From NCBI GenBank assembly GCA_029552825.1, contig JAKPDL010000107.1, forward strand, positions 1 through 42,897: 42,897 nt of DNA, read 5' to 3'. Shown here one piece after another: positions 16,297 to 25,161 of this stretch (positions are counted from its first letter, which is position 1; each line of letters opens with the position of its first letter). Both the position numbers and the translations under genes were made by a program. A model generated the notes under the pieces. The model had not been told where the DNA came from. It saw only the letters and a program-made list of their open reading frames with translations, and searched no databases. This DNA is from Bacteroidota bacterium (GTDB taxonomy: Bacteria; Bacteroidota; Bacteroidia; Bacteroidales; VadinHA17).

Positions 16297-17931
16297 ATGA
16301 AAGAAATAAAACTTTTAGCTTCAGCAATAATCCTTGCGGCTGCTTCCTCAACGATAGCACAGGTGCCTGAAGCAGTTTTATGGAAAAAGTATGAGCTGAC
16401 TTTCCCTTCGACGGTAACTTATGATAATCCGGTGCAGGATATAAAAACTTTCCAGGTGACATTTACCTCACCTACAGGAAGAGTAAAGACTATTAATGGT
16501 TTCTGGGATGGTGGGAGCACATGGAAGGCACGCTTCATGCCCGATGAAACAGGTGATTGGAAATGGGAAACAACATGCTCCGATACAAAGAATGCAGGAT
16601 TACATAATGTAAAAGGGGAGTTCCGATGCATACCCAATAACGGTAAATCTGATCTTGATATTCATGGCAGAATAATCCGTCAACCTGGTTTATTCTATTT
16701 GACCCATGCTGATGGTACTCCGTTTCTTTATATAGGTTGTACTGCCTGGAACGGAGCACTTAAATCGACCGATAGTGAATGGGATCAATATCTGAAGCAT
16801 AGGGCTGAAAATCAATATAGTGTAATACAGCTTGTTACTACCCAATGGCGTGGATGTGACAAAAACAGTCTGGGTCAGGTGGCATTTGAGGGTAGTGCCA
16901 GAATTCGCATTAATCCAGAATTTTTCAGGCACCTCGATAAAAAGATTGACAGGGTCAATGATTATGGTCTTGTTGCAGCGCCAGTTATTTTGTGGGCATT
17001 GCAGACTGGAGCAGGAAGGGAACTGAGCCCGGGTTACTACCTGCCTGAAGATCAGGCTATCCTGCTGGCAAAGTATATTGTTGCACGTTACGGAGCAAAT
17101 CATGTTATATGGTTACTTGGGGGTGATGGTATTTATACGGGTATTTATGAGCAACGATGGAAAACAATAGGACGGGCAGTCTTTGATGGAACTCATCAGG
17201 GGATAGTAGCACAGCACCCATGCGGAAGATCATGGATTGGTGAGATTTACAGGGATGAAGAATGGCTTGATATAGTGGGTTATCAAAGCAGCCATAGCAA
17301 CGATAAAGGAACAGTGGAATGGATAACAAAAGGTCCTATGAATAATAAATGGGCATCACTGCCAGCCCGGCCAATCATCAATCTTGAACCTAATTATGAA
17401 CAGATTAAAACTACTATAACAGACAGGGACGTTCGAAATGCAGTATTCTGGAGCCTTTTCACAGCACCAGTGTCAGGTGTAACTTACGGTGCCAACGGTA
17501 TATGGCCCTGGCTGAGAGAGGGTGATAAAATACTGAACCACAGCGATGCCCCATGGACTTATACATGGGACAAAAGCATTAACCTGCCTGGTTCGCTTCA
17601 GATGAAAAATATTGCATCATTCCTCAAAACGCTTGAATGGTGGAACCTTTATCCGGCATCTGAGATATTGATAGAGCAACCAGGTGATAAACAGTATAAT
17701 GAATTCATATCAGTTACGAAAACGCCTGATAATAAAACTATTGTGTTATATGTTCCTGTCAAGACACAGGTAAAAATCCGTAAACCCTTAATGAGGCAGT
17801 ATTTGGTAAAATGGTTTAATCCTGTAAGCGGGAAATATACTGACGGAGTAATTACCGATAAAGGATCAGTTATGGAATTTTCTCCTCCAGAAGAAACTGA
17901 TATGGTAGCTGTTTTGAAAATAAAGAAATAA
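16297..17931 (+). CDS. Secreted DUF5060/DUF4038 glycoside hydrolase (apiosidase-like, GH140-like)
   Basis: 544 residues. Signal peptide MKEIKLLASAIILAAASSTIAQ. The N-terminal beta domain (about 25-115) is DUF5060-like, with KYELTFPS, NGFWDGG, WKARFMPDETGDWKWETTC. The middle is a TIM-barrel DUF4038 domain (about 125-455), beginning with LTHADGTPFLYIGCTAWNG and containing NHVIWLLGGDGIY; D277 in that loop is a candidate catalytic acid. The last 90 residues form the small beta sandwich annotated as a putative collagen-binding domain. Such enzymes act on plant pectin side chains or similar glycans in Bacteroidota, but the linkage cut here is unknown. It has no T9SS domain, so it probably stays in the periplasm. 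Confidence 0.85.
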   Translation: MKEIKLLASAIILAAASSTIAQVPEAVLWKKYELTFPSTVTYDNPVQDIKTFQVTFTSPTGRVKTINGFWDGGSTWKARFMPDETGDWKWETTCSDTKNAGLHNVKGEFRCIPNNGKSDLDIHGRIIRQPGLFYLTHADGTPFLYIGCTAWNGALKSTDSEWDQYLKHRAENQYSVIQLVTTQWRGCDKNSLGQVAFEGSARIRINPEFFRHLDKKIDRVNDYGLVAAPVILWALQTGAGRELSPGYYLPEDQAILLAKYIVARYGANHVIWLLGGDGIYTGIYEQRWKTIGRAVFDGTHQGIVAQHPCGRSWIGEIYRDEEWLDIVGYQSSHSNDKGTVEWITKGPMNNKWASLPARPIINLEPNYEQIKTTITDRDVRNAVFWSLFTAPVSGVTYGANGIWPWLREGDKILNHSDAPWTYTWDKSINLPGSLQMKNIASFLKTLEWWNLYPASEILIEQPGDKQYNEFISVTKTPDNKTIVLYVPVKTQVKIRKPLMRQYLVKWFNPVSGKYTDGVITDKGSVMEFSPPEETDMVAVLKIKK

Positions 17932-17999
17932 AACAAGCTTATAAGCTCCTATATTTAAGGCTAATCATAGTTCCAGGCTTAACCTTAAAGTAAACCTGA

Positions 18000-19229
18000 T
18001 TATTTAATATACTTCCAGAATCTTTCTTCAGACTTTCTGAATTCTCTGTTCTTCTTCCGCTCAAGCATATAATAATATAGAGATATAACAATCCCAATAA
18101 TAATTATTACAAGAATGATATATTTCATCACCTGTGAGATATCAAACGCTCTTTCAGGAGTCTGAACTGTTTCAACTGATTCAGAGATCTTCCGTCCAAC
18201 ATCAATGTTAAAAATGTTTCTTACAATGAAAAGTGAAAAGAACGATGTTAGTCCTGCTATTACAGGTGTGGCAACCCACCCGGCGGCAATCTCGCCAAGG
18301 ATTTTGAAGTTAATGTTTCTGGCACCTTTATATAAACCAATTCCTATAACACAGCCAACGATTACCTGAGAACTTGAAACCGGCACCATTGGAATAGGAG
18401 GAAGCCCAATTTTAACCAGAAGATTTGAAAGAGATGTTGATGAGAAAACAAATAGTACAAGCGACTGGGCCAGAACTGTAACAAGAGCTGCTTCTGCTGT
18501 GAGATTAACTATGTTGCTTCCAACAGTTTCCATTACTTTTTTTGAATAAGTAAGAATTCCTGCGGCTATAGCCAGTCCTCCAAGTAAAAAAAGCTGCTGT
18601 GCCGAAGAGAGACTTAAAATACCAAGATTCATTTCACTGAGGTCAAAAGCAGGAACAAACACACCCATAACATTTGCTATATTGTTGGCTCCCAGTGAAT
18701 AAGCCCCAAAAGCACCGACAACAACCAGTCCTGTTTTTATGTAAGATTCGAATTGGATCATATGAATCCGGGCTCTTCTTTTTATACGGCTTATCAGGAT
18801 GTACAGTGGTATTGCAAACAGTGCCCCGAGTATTGGACCCGTGACCCATGTAGCAACTATTTTTGAAAGTGTACTGGTGTCGGTGGAATTTCCTGTAAAC
18901 AGGTTCCATCCAATTATTGCTCCTACAATTGCTTGTGTAGTAGAAACAGGAAGCGAAAATTTTGTCATCACATACACTGTTATTGCTGCTGCCAGAGCTA
19001 CAGTAAATGAACCACCGATTGCATTGACTGCGCCAAGTTTCCCCAGTGTGCCTGAAGTGCCTGCTCCCTGTATAACTGCTCCCAGAATTACAAACACAGA
19101 AGCAATTATTGCTGCCTTTCTGAAGGAAACCATCTTTGCTCCAACAGCTGAACCAAATACATTGGATGCATCATTCGCTCCCAGCGACCAGCCTAGAAAT
19201 AAACCACTCGTTAGAAAAAATAGTATCAT
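18000..19229 (-). CDS. pit: Inorganic phosphate transporter, Pit family
   Basis: 409 residues, about ten membrane helices in two inverted repeats. Signature pairs: GANDASN (17-23) with GANNIAN (180-186), and PVSTTQ (94-99) with PVSSSQ (283-288), the phosphate/cation pathway of PiT proteins. It moves phosphate with H+ or Na+ across the inner membrane. The C-terminal 60 residues contain one more helix and a basic tail that is not typical of short Pit proteins. It lies 11 bases after the DUF47 gene, the usual partner that regulates Pit activity, so the two form an operon. Confidence 0.93.
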   Translation of the reverse strand: MILFFLTSGLFLGWSLGANDASNVFGSAVGAKMVSFRKAAIIASVFVILGAVIQGAGTSGTLGKLGAVNAIGGSFTVALAAAITVYVMTKFSLPVSTTQAIVGAIIGWNLFTGNSTDTSTLSKIVATWVTGPILGALFAIPLYILISRIKRRARIHMIQFESYIKTGLVVVGAFGAYSLGANNIANVMGVFVPAFDLSEMNLGILSLSSAQQLFLLGGLAIAAGILTYSKKVMETVGSNIVNLTAEAALVTVLAQSLVLFVFSSTSLSNLLVKIGLPPIPMVPVSSSQVIVGCVIGIGLYKGARNINFKILGEIAAGWVATPVIAGLTSFFSLFIVRNIFNIDVGRKISESVETVQTPERAFDISQVMKYIILVIIIIGIVISLYYYMLERKKNREFRKSEERFWKYIK

Positions 19230-19240
19230 AACAGCCTGTA

Positions 19241-19891
19241 TCAGAGTATTACTTTGACTGCCATTATCGACAGCATGTCAGCTGCTGCCTGGGCAAGGTC
19301 AGAAATATTCTCAATATGATGAACAATATACCTCAGGTGAGCCTTGTGTGCAAGGTCAAGCTCCTTCATTTCGTGAAAAACCCTCTTTTTTATACTGAAT
19401 GAGATTTTATCTGTCTCACTTTCAAAATAGTACACCTTCAGGAGTTTTTCTCTTACAGTATGGGGAGCCCTGAAATAAGCTCTGGCAGCCGGAATAAGTT
19501 CTTCTGCTGCATTTGCGGAGGTCTCTGCAAGACTTATAATGTTTTCAAACAGGCTTTCAGGTATTTCAGGTAATTCGATATCAAATTCATGGAGGGAACT
19601 TTTTATTCCGTCCATAATTTCATCCATTTCATCAATAAGCCTTGTAACTTCTTCCCGGTGCTGTGGAAGAATAGAATGGGTGATCATTTCATTCTCTATT
19701 TCGCGCTGGAGTTTATCCGCATTGTTTTCAAGAGCATCTACCTTTGAAAGATGCCTGTGAAACGACTCATAATCACCTTTAACATACGACCTTATTCCTT
19801 TGCGAAAAACAAGTATTCCAAGATCAATGTTGTCGAAAAACTCATCGATCTTGATTATTGTTTGCCTGGTGGTTCTTGAAAATAATGCCAT
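19241..19891 (-). CDS. DUF47 family PhoU-like regulator of Pit
   Basis: 216 residues, nearly all helix, with the PhoU-like DUF47 pattern: LFSRTTRQTIIKIDEFFDNIDLG, NADKLQREIENEM, LIDEMDEIMDGIKS and a C-terminal HIENISDLAQAAADMLSIMAVK. PhoU-fold proteins bind metal and control phosphate transporters. The ATG at 19891 was chosen: a longer reading from 19921 would start within a perfect -7 promoter box at 19919-19926. It is the first gene of a two-gene operon with the Pit transporter. Confidence 0.92.
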   Translation of the reverse strand: MALFSRTTRQTIIKIDEFFDNIDLGILVFRKGIRSYVKGDYESFHRHLSKVDALENNADKLQREIENEMITHSILPQHREEVTRLIDEMDEIMDGIKSSLHEFDIELPEIPESLFENIISLAETSANAAEELIPAARAYFRAPHTVREKLLKVYYFESETDKISFSIKKRVFHEMKELDLAHKAHLRYIVHHIENISDLAQAAADMLSIMAVKVIL

Positions 19892-19918
19892 TTTTTTTCT
19901 GATTTTCAGATTTGTAAA

Positions 19919-19926
19919 CAAAATTA
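19919..19926 (-). promoter_or_regulatory. -7 promoter element of the DUF47-pit operon
   Basis: CAAAATTA on the plus strand, TAATTTTG on the coding strand: an exact TAnnTTTG match, 28 bases before the ATG at 19891. It is the same octamer as at the ggt gene and at 26700. Confidence 0.65.
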
Positions 19927-19970
19927 GAAATCTGACCTGATTTTTCTAATTTATTTATTAACAGCTATAT

Positions 19971-21341
19971 TTAGAATTGAACAATTTTTTCAACTCTGTT
20001 ATGGTTGAGGTAGCTTTTTATTATTGAAATTATTTCGCTGTTATCGTCAGTTTCTTTAATGCATTCATGTATAGCCTCCAATCCGAAGCCGACACAGTTG
20101 ATATCGAAATAGCCGTATCCTGCAAACCTTCCCCTTACAATCTTTACAACACTTCTTTCATTATCATTCCTGCCTCTGTCAATAATGAAATAGTTCCCGG
20201 GGGTGAAAATAAATTCATCCATAGCCTTTGATGCTCTCCTGTTATATTCCTGGGGTGATTCTTTTCCGCAGCAGGCTCCCCTGCAAATGCCCAGCTGGTA
20301 ATGAAAACAGGCACCTTCTGTTTCATACATACCTGCAAGCTTCTGGCATAATGAATACTTTTCAATGAGTCTCTCCAGAGCCGTTTTTACACTTTCCTTT
20401 GAGTTGAAAGTTGCAAGAAAAGGTCTGGATTCTTTTACCCGGTTTATGGAGAAAACAATATATCCCTTATCGTCAATACCGTGACAGATGCCCCATCTGT
20501 TGTTCAGTCTCCTTTGGGCCCTGTTGTATAGTGGCTGAAGTGACTTAATTTCTATTGACTCTCGTATTAATGCAATCAATTCACTTCCGGTAAGCTCCCA
20601 GCTGATATCGGCAATCTCATCACGCATCTTCATTGCCCTTCCTGAAGTATTGTTTGAAAGATGAGACGAAACTCTTTCAAAAATATTATTACTCTTACCT
20701 ACGTATATGACATTTCCTTTTTCATCATAAAAATAATAGATGCCGGGTTCTTCCGGAATCTGCTCCAGTTTTCTAATATCAAGCAGAGGATTCAGTTTTG
20801 CAAGTCTTGTATTTTTGAGAAGTTCAGATGATATTCCATTAAGTTCTCTGTCTTTTTCAAGGCATAATTCAAACAGGCGAACTGTTGCAAGCGCATCTCC
20901 TGCAGCCCTGTGCCTGTTTTCAATTTTGATTCCAAGTGCAGAACATATATTTCCAAGGCTGTAGGATCTGTAACCGGGAAACATCTTACGCGATAATGAA
21001 TGGGTGTCTATCACTTTTCTTCTGTAATTGTAACCAAGCGATTTAAACTCCTCGCGAAGAAATGAATAATCAAACCTTGCATTATGTGCAACAATTATCC
21101 TTCCTTCAGTTATCTCAACAATATTTCTTGCTATTTCATAAAACTTAGGTGCATCCTCAACCATCTCATTTGTTATGCCGGTTAGGTTCGTAATATAGTA
21201 GGGTATTGTTCTTTCAGGATTTACCAGAGTACAGTACTCACCTGTGATTTTTTTACCGTCGTGCTGGTAAATGGCAATCTCGGTTATTTTTTCGAGTCTG
21301 GCACTGCCTCCTGTTGTTTCTATGTCGATTATGGCATACAT
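19971..21341 (-). CDS. DEDDh 3'-5' exonuclease fused to a GIY-YIG (Cho/UvrC-like) nuclease domain
   Basis: 456 residues. Residues 1-165 are a DNA polymerase III epsilon-type exonuclease: D6 and E8 in AIIDIETTGG, D91 in AHNARFDY, H144 and D149 in HRAAGDA complete the DEDDh set. Residues about 196-275 are a GIY-YIG endonuclease: GIYYF (200-204), VIYVGKS (211-217), Glu in ESIEIKSLQP and the final Asn in PLYNRAQ. The last 170 residues have a Cys-containing segment (ACFHYQLGICRGACCG) resembling the Cys cluster of UvrC/Cho relatives. The fusion is known in several phyla; it is thought to act in excision repair by incising and trimming DNA. The gene appears to be transcribed alone. Confidence 0.9.
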   Translation of the reverse strand: MYAIIDIETTGGSARLEKITEIAIYQHDGKKITGEYCTLVNPERTIPYYITNLTGITNEMVEDAPKFYEIARNIVEITEGRIIVAHNARFDYSFLREEFKSLGYNYRRKVIDTHSLSRKMFPGYRSYSLGNICSALGIKIENRHRAAGDALATVRLFELCLEKDRELNGISSELLKNTRLAKLNPLLDIRKLEQIPEEPGIYYFYDEKGNVIYVGKSNNIFERVSSHLSNNTSGRAMKMRDEIADISWELTGSELIALIRESIEIKSLQPLYNRAQRRLNNRWGICHGIDDKGYIVFSINRVKESRPFLATFNSKESVKTALERLIEKYSLCQKLAGMYETEGACFHYQLGICRGACCGKESPQEYNRRASKAMDEFIFTPGNYFIIDRGRNDNERSVVKIVRGRFAGYGYFDINCVGFGLEAIHECIKETDDNSEIISIIKSYLNHNRVEKIVQF

Positions 21342-21495
21342 TAACTGAATAAAGGAAAGTCAGAGAAGTTAAATTAAAAAGTTTTTATGAATCTGAAAAA
21401 TATGAAAAGTAACTGAAACTTTAACCTCATAAGAAGGGCCGATTTTTAAAAGTATTCTATAATTCAGTAATTTTCAATTAATAATATTAGTTTTA

Positions 21496-21503
21496 TAAAT
21501 TTG
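21496..21503 (+). promoter_or_regulatory. -7 promoter element of the class IV aminotransferase gene
   Basis: TAAATTTG is an exact TAnnTTTG match 20 bases before the ATG. TTTC at 21472-21475 lies 20 bases upstream, the expected place for the -33 TTTG with one mismatch. Confidence 0.7.
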
Positions 21504-21523
21504 TACGTTTAACATTTTACAAC

Positions 21524-22366
21524 ATGAGTGAATGTTTTGGTAATTATTTTATTCATAACGGAACACTTCAACCTGTTGAATTATTTGACAATTCTTTTAT
21601 GTATGAAGGAGAGTCAATATATGAGGTTCTAAGAATGATCAGAGGGCTGCCTGTGTTCTTTGAAGATCATTTTAAGCGTCTTGAAACAAGCACCAGACAT
21701 CAGAAAAAGTTGATGCTGGCAAACAGGGAGCAGCTCAGAAAAGACATTCTGAAACTGGCTGAAGCAGAAAAAATTAAAGATGTCAATCTTAAGATTGTAT
21801 TCAATTATAATGGAGTTATAGGCAATTATCTGGTTTATTTCATCGAACCTGTTTATCCTACAGCCGAGCAGTATACAAAAGGGGTAAAAGGAGTACTTTT
21901 CTATGCTGAAAGAAAAAATCCTGAATCCAAGGTAATTAATCATAAACTTCGTTCTGAAATTTATCATAAACTTATTATCTGCGGAGCTTATGAGGCTCTT
22001 CTTGTAAATCGTGAAAACTGCATAACCGAGGGAAGCCGTTCGAACATTTTTTTCATAAAAAATAATGTCCTGTATACAGCCCCTGACAGGTATGTTCTTG
22101 GAGGGATAACACGCAAACATATTATCGAAATATGTGGCGAAAATGACATTAAAGTAGAATTTGTATGTGTGAATGCTGATAAAATTAAAGAATATGATAG
22201 TGTGTTTATGACAGGTACTTCTCCTGTGGTTTTACCTTTCAGGACAATAGAGAATTTTTCCTTTAATGTTAAACACCCATATATTGGTTTTCTCCGAAAT
22301 CTGCTTCTTGAAAGGATGGAGAAGAGCCTCAGATATTTTGAAAATATTAGCGACCGGGGAACTTAA
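21524..22366 (+). CDS. Class IV PLP-dependent aminotransferase (BCAT / aminodeoxychorismate lyase-like)
   Basis: 280 residues, the size of fold-type IV enzymes. FDNSFMYEGESIYEVLRMI (about 21-39) and HFKRLETSTR (49-58) open the fold. The PLP lysine is K141 in VINHKLRSEIY. ITEGSRSNIFF supplies the Glu that contacts the PLP ring nitrogen, and FMTGTSPVVLP the phosphate loop. The family includes branched-chain and D-amino acid aminotransferases and 4-amino-4-deoxychorismate lyase. The sequence alone does not separate these; no folate or branched-chain genes are next to it. Confidence 0.82.
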   Translation: MSECFGNYFIHNGTLQPVELFDNSFMYEGESIYEVLRMIRGLPVFFEDHFKRLETSTRHQKKLMLANREQLRKDILKLAEAEKIKDVNLKIVFNYNGVIGNYLVYFIEPVYPTAEQYTKGVKGVLFYAERKNPESKVINHKLRSEIYHKLIICGAYEALLVNRENCITEGSRSNIFFIKNNVLYTAPDRYVLGGITRKHIIEICGENDIKVEFVCVNADKIKEYDSVFMTGTSPVVLPFRTIENFSFNVKHPYIGFLRNLLLERMEKSLRYFENISDRGT

Positions 22367-22421
22367 TTGGGGAATAATCCTCAGGGGAATTTTTAGTCTC
22401 ACAGACATAAATAAATTTCTT

Positions 22422-22429
22422 TATCTTTG
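22422..22429 (+). promoter_or_regulatory. -7 promoter element of the small unknown gene
   Basis: TATCTTTG is an exact TAnnTTTG match, 29 bases before the ATG at 22459. No good -33 element is visible. Confidence 0.6.
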
Positions 22430-22458
22430 ATTCTCCAATGTTGTAAAAAATAATTGCT

Positions 22459-22758
22459 ATGGCAAGCATACGAGAGTTAAAAAAGGAGATTGATAATCAG
22501 ATATTTGGTGTTATTTCTGATTGCATGTTGTTTATGAGCCGGCATCCAGATCACGATGAAAATGAGTTGAATGCAATTGTCCAGGAGGCATATCAGCTTA
22601 GAAACAACCTTATATACAGAATATATCATTTTGACAATAAGGAAGATGCCAGGGCAGTTAAAAACCATTTCAAAGAAATAAAATCAGACCTTTCCAATGG
22701 TGTTGATCAGTTATGCATGAAGCTCAGCAGTCTCAGTTCTAAGAAGAAAAAGAAGTAA
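22459..22758 (+). CDS. Small conserved-looking helical protein, unknown function
   Basis: 99 residues, mostly amphipathic helix and strongly charged, with no signal peptide or membrane segment, ending in SSLSSKKKKK. I do not recognise a family. It has its own probable promoter (TATCTTTG at 22422) and its 3' end overlaps the convergent amrS gene by 20 bases. The lysine tail and helical content suggest a nucleic-acid or ribosome contact, but this is only a guess. Confidence 0.75.
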   Translation: MASIRELKKEIDNQIFGVISDCMLFMSRHPDHDENELNAIVQEAYQLRNNLIYRIYHFDNKEDARAVKNHFKEIKSDLSNGVDQLCMKLSSLSSKKKKK

Positions 22759-23740
22759 CATATCTGTAAATTTCTCTGCCGCATTTTGAACAATTTTTTC
22801 CCAGTAAGCCAACATGCCTTATGTGGTAACCATCTCTTTTGGTAATCAGGTTACCGCATTGAGGACAGTATGTATTCTGACCGGTCAGTTGAACGGCATT
22901 ACCTATATACACATAATCCAGATATTGTGAGGCAATTTCATATAACTGTATAAGTACTTCCGATGGTGTTGGAGGGTCATTTCTTTTGTACATTGGAAAG
23001 TACCGGCTAAGGTGAAGCGGAACATCCCTTCCCAGTTCTGTGGCAATCCATTTAGCCTCTTTTTCCATATCACCCGGGTTGTCATTCCTTCCCGGAATGA
23101 CCAGAGTGGTTAACTCCAGGTGCTTGCCTGCTTTTGCAATCATCCTGATCGACTCTTTAACCGGTTCAAGTGAAGCACCTGTAAGTGATTTGTAAAAATT
23201 GTTGTCGAAAGCCTTGAGATCAACATTAAATGCATCAATAAATTGCAGATATTCTTTCAATGCTTCATGTGTCACATAACCGTTGGTGACCATCACCGTG
23301 CTCTGTCCGGCTTCTTTAACCTTAACAGCAACGTCTTTAACATATTCGAACCATATCACAGGTTCATTATATGTGAACGCAATACCTATATTATTTTTTT
23401 CTTTGAGTGAATAACTAAGAATTTCGTCGGGAGTAACTTTCTTTGAGATTCCCGCTATGACATGTTGCGATATATGGTAATTCTGACAGAAATCACATCG
23501 CATGTTGCATCCATACGAACCTATTGAAAGAATATACATTCCGGGGAAAAAGTGATACAACGGCTTCTTTTCAACAGGGTCTAGCGCAAAGCCTGAAATA
23601 ACCCCGTATGTAAGGAGTTCAATTTTACCTCCGGTATTTTTCCTTACTCCGCATATGCCTGTTTTGCCCTCTGCAATTTTACAGTTGTGGGGGCAAAGTG
23701 TGCATATAAGGCGGTCATCTGCCTTTTTGTAAAAATTCAT
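22739..23740 (-). CDS. amrS: AmmeMemoRadiSam system radical SAM enzyme
   Basis: 333 residues. The radical SAM cluster motif is C78-NMR-C82-DF-C85 (CxxxCxxC) in GCNMRCDFCQNYHIS. An N-terminal Cys set (C13, C16, C20, C30) and a C-terminal zinc-ribbon-like YCPQCGN...CSKCGRE are typical of this family, formerly annotated as PflA-like activase. Its usual partners, Memo (AmrB) and AMMECR1 (AmrA), are not in this window. The chemistry of the system is poorly known. The gene runs alone and has a perfect -7 box on its strand at 23760-23767. Confidence 0.9.
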   Translation of the reverse strand: MNFYKKADDRLICTLCPHNCKIAEGKTGICGVRKNTGGKIELLTYGVISGFALDPVEKKPLYHFFPGMYILSIGSYGCNMRCDFCQNYHISQHVIAGISKKVTPDEILSYSLKEKNNIGIAFTYNEPVIWFEYVKDVAVKVKEAGQSTVMVTNGYVTHEALKEYLQFIDAFNVDLKAFDNNFYKSLTGASLEPVKESIRMIAKAGKHLELTTLVIPGRNDNPGDMEKEAKWIATELGRDVPLHLSRYFPMYKRNDPPTPSEVLIQLYEIASQYLDYVYIGNAVQLTGQNTYCPQCGNLITKRDGYHIRHVGLLGKNCSKCGREIYRYVTSFSS

Positions 23741-23759
23741 GAAATGAATAAATTTATTA

Positions 23760-23767
23760 CAAAGATA
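23760..23767 (-). promoter_or_regulatory. -7 promoter element of amrS
   Basis: CAAAGATA on the plus strand reads TATCTTTG on the coding strand, an exact TAnnTTTG match 20 bases before the start codon. Confidence 0.65.
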
Positions 23768-23904
23768 AAGAGATACAATTTTTCATTTGTGATTAAAATA
23801 AGATTTTCAGCATTTTTATGGAGAACACTATATTTTTAAAGTTAAATTCGGTTTAAGAAAATTCTGAAGAATTTGTATTTTCACCTGAAATTATAAAGAT
23901 TATA

Positions 23905-25161
23905 ATGACCTTGAAAATAAAAAGCATTAATGAAGCAATTGCGGGTATTGTCATTTTTTTCGCAATACTACCCGAATTGGGCGGACAGGGATGGAAAGCA
24001 AACCCGGAGCTGGTTGAAAAACTCTCAAAAAGCAGAACAGACGTTAATTATTATGAAGAAAAAGTTCCAACCTATATTCTGCCCGAACTGCTTGTTACCC
24101 TGACAGGAAAAGAAATTCTCAAAAGTTCGGAGTGGGAGAGATACAGGCGACCGGAAATACTCGAACTTTTTACAATACATGTCTACGGCAGGGTCCCTCG
24201 AACACCTTACAACCTTGATTTCAAGGTTGTAAACGAAGACCCCAGAGCAATAGGAGGACTGGCAACTGCCAAACAGGTAGATATAACCGTAACTGCTCAT
24301 GATAAATCCCTTGTGATACATCTATATCTGTTCGTTCCGAATAGCCTCAAAAAGCCGGCACCTGTTTTTCTGCTGATATGTAACCGGGCACCCGAAAATA
24401 TTGACCCCACACGCAAAAATAAGAGCGAGTTCTGGCCCGTTGAAGAGGCCATAGCAAGAGGTTACGGCATGGCAGCCTTTTATAATGCCGACGTTGACCC
24501 TGATAAATACGATGGATTCAAGGACGGCATACACTCAATCCTCGATGTTGAACCCCGCAAAGATGATTCGTGGGGAACCCTTGCTGCCTGGGCATGGGGA
24601 GCCAGCAGATGTCTCGATTACCTTGTTACAGATAAACAGATTGACAAAAACCGGATTGCTGTTGTAGGACATTCACGTGGTGGAAAGACTGCCCTCTGGG
24701 CCGGCGCAACCGACAGGAGATTCTCTATGGTTATCGCAAATGAATCAGGATGCGGAGGCTCAGCACTTGCAAGAAGACGATATGGAGAAACCATTGATAT
24801 AATCAATAAAGGATTTCCACACTGGTTTTGCCTCAACTACAGAAAGTTCAATAATAATGAGAATTCAATGCCCGTTGATATGCATATGTTAATGGCATTA
24901 ATTGCACCGAGGGCACTCTATGTAGCTGCTGCCGACGAAGACCTCTGGGGCGACCCAAAAGGCTCCTACCTCTCACTTTATCACTCCTTGCCTGTATACC
25001 GGCTTTATAACAAGAAAATAACCCTCGAAAAAGATGTACCTCCTCTTAATAAACAGGTAATAAGCGGGAATGTCGGTTTTCATATACGCGAAGGAGAACA
25101 TAATCTTAAACTTTACGACTGGAACATGTTTATGGATTTTGCCGACAGGGTATGGAAATAA
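23905..25161 (+). CDS. CE15 glucuronoyl esterase-like alpha/beta hydrolase, exported
   Basis: 418 residues. The N-terminus (about 10-28) is a hydrophobic signal-like segment. The alpha/beta hydrolase core has S257 in VVGHSRGGKTALWAGA, followed by ANESGCGGSAL (E280), APRALYVAAADEDLWGDP with acidic residues near 344-346, and H399 (or H393) in HIREGEHNL. This order and wording are those of family CE15, which cuts the ester between 4-O-methyl-glucuronic acid on xylan and lignin alcohols. The gene overlaps the next by ten bases, so it is coupled to a reductase that may use a uronate-derived acid. No xylanase genes are nearby. Confidence 0.87.
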   Translation: MTLKIKSINEAIAGIVIFFAILPELGGQGWKANPELVEKLSKSRTDVNYYEEKVPTYILPELLVTLTGKEILKSSEWERYRRPEILELFTIHVYGRVPRTPYNLDFKVVNEDPRAIGGLATAKQVDITVTAHDKSLVIHLYLFVPNSLKKPAPVFLLICNRAPENIDPTRKNKSEFWPVEEAIARGYGMAAFYNADVDPDKYDGFKDGIHSILDVEPRKDDSWGTLAAWAWGASRCLDYLVTDKQIDKNRIAVVGHSRGGKTALWAGATDRRFSMVIANESGCGGSALARRRYGETIDIINKGFPHWFCLNYRKFNNNENSMPVDMHMLMALIAPRALYVAAADEDLWGDPKGSYLSLYHSLPVYRLYNKKITLEKDVPPLNKQVISGNVGFHIREGEHNLKLYDWNMFMDFADRVWK

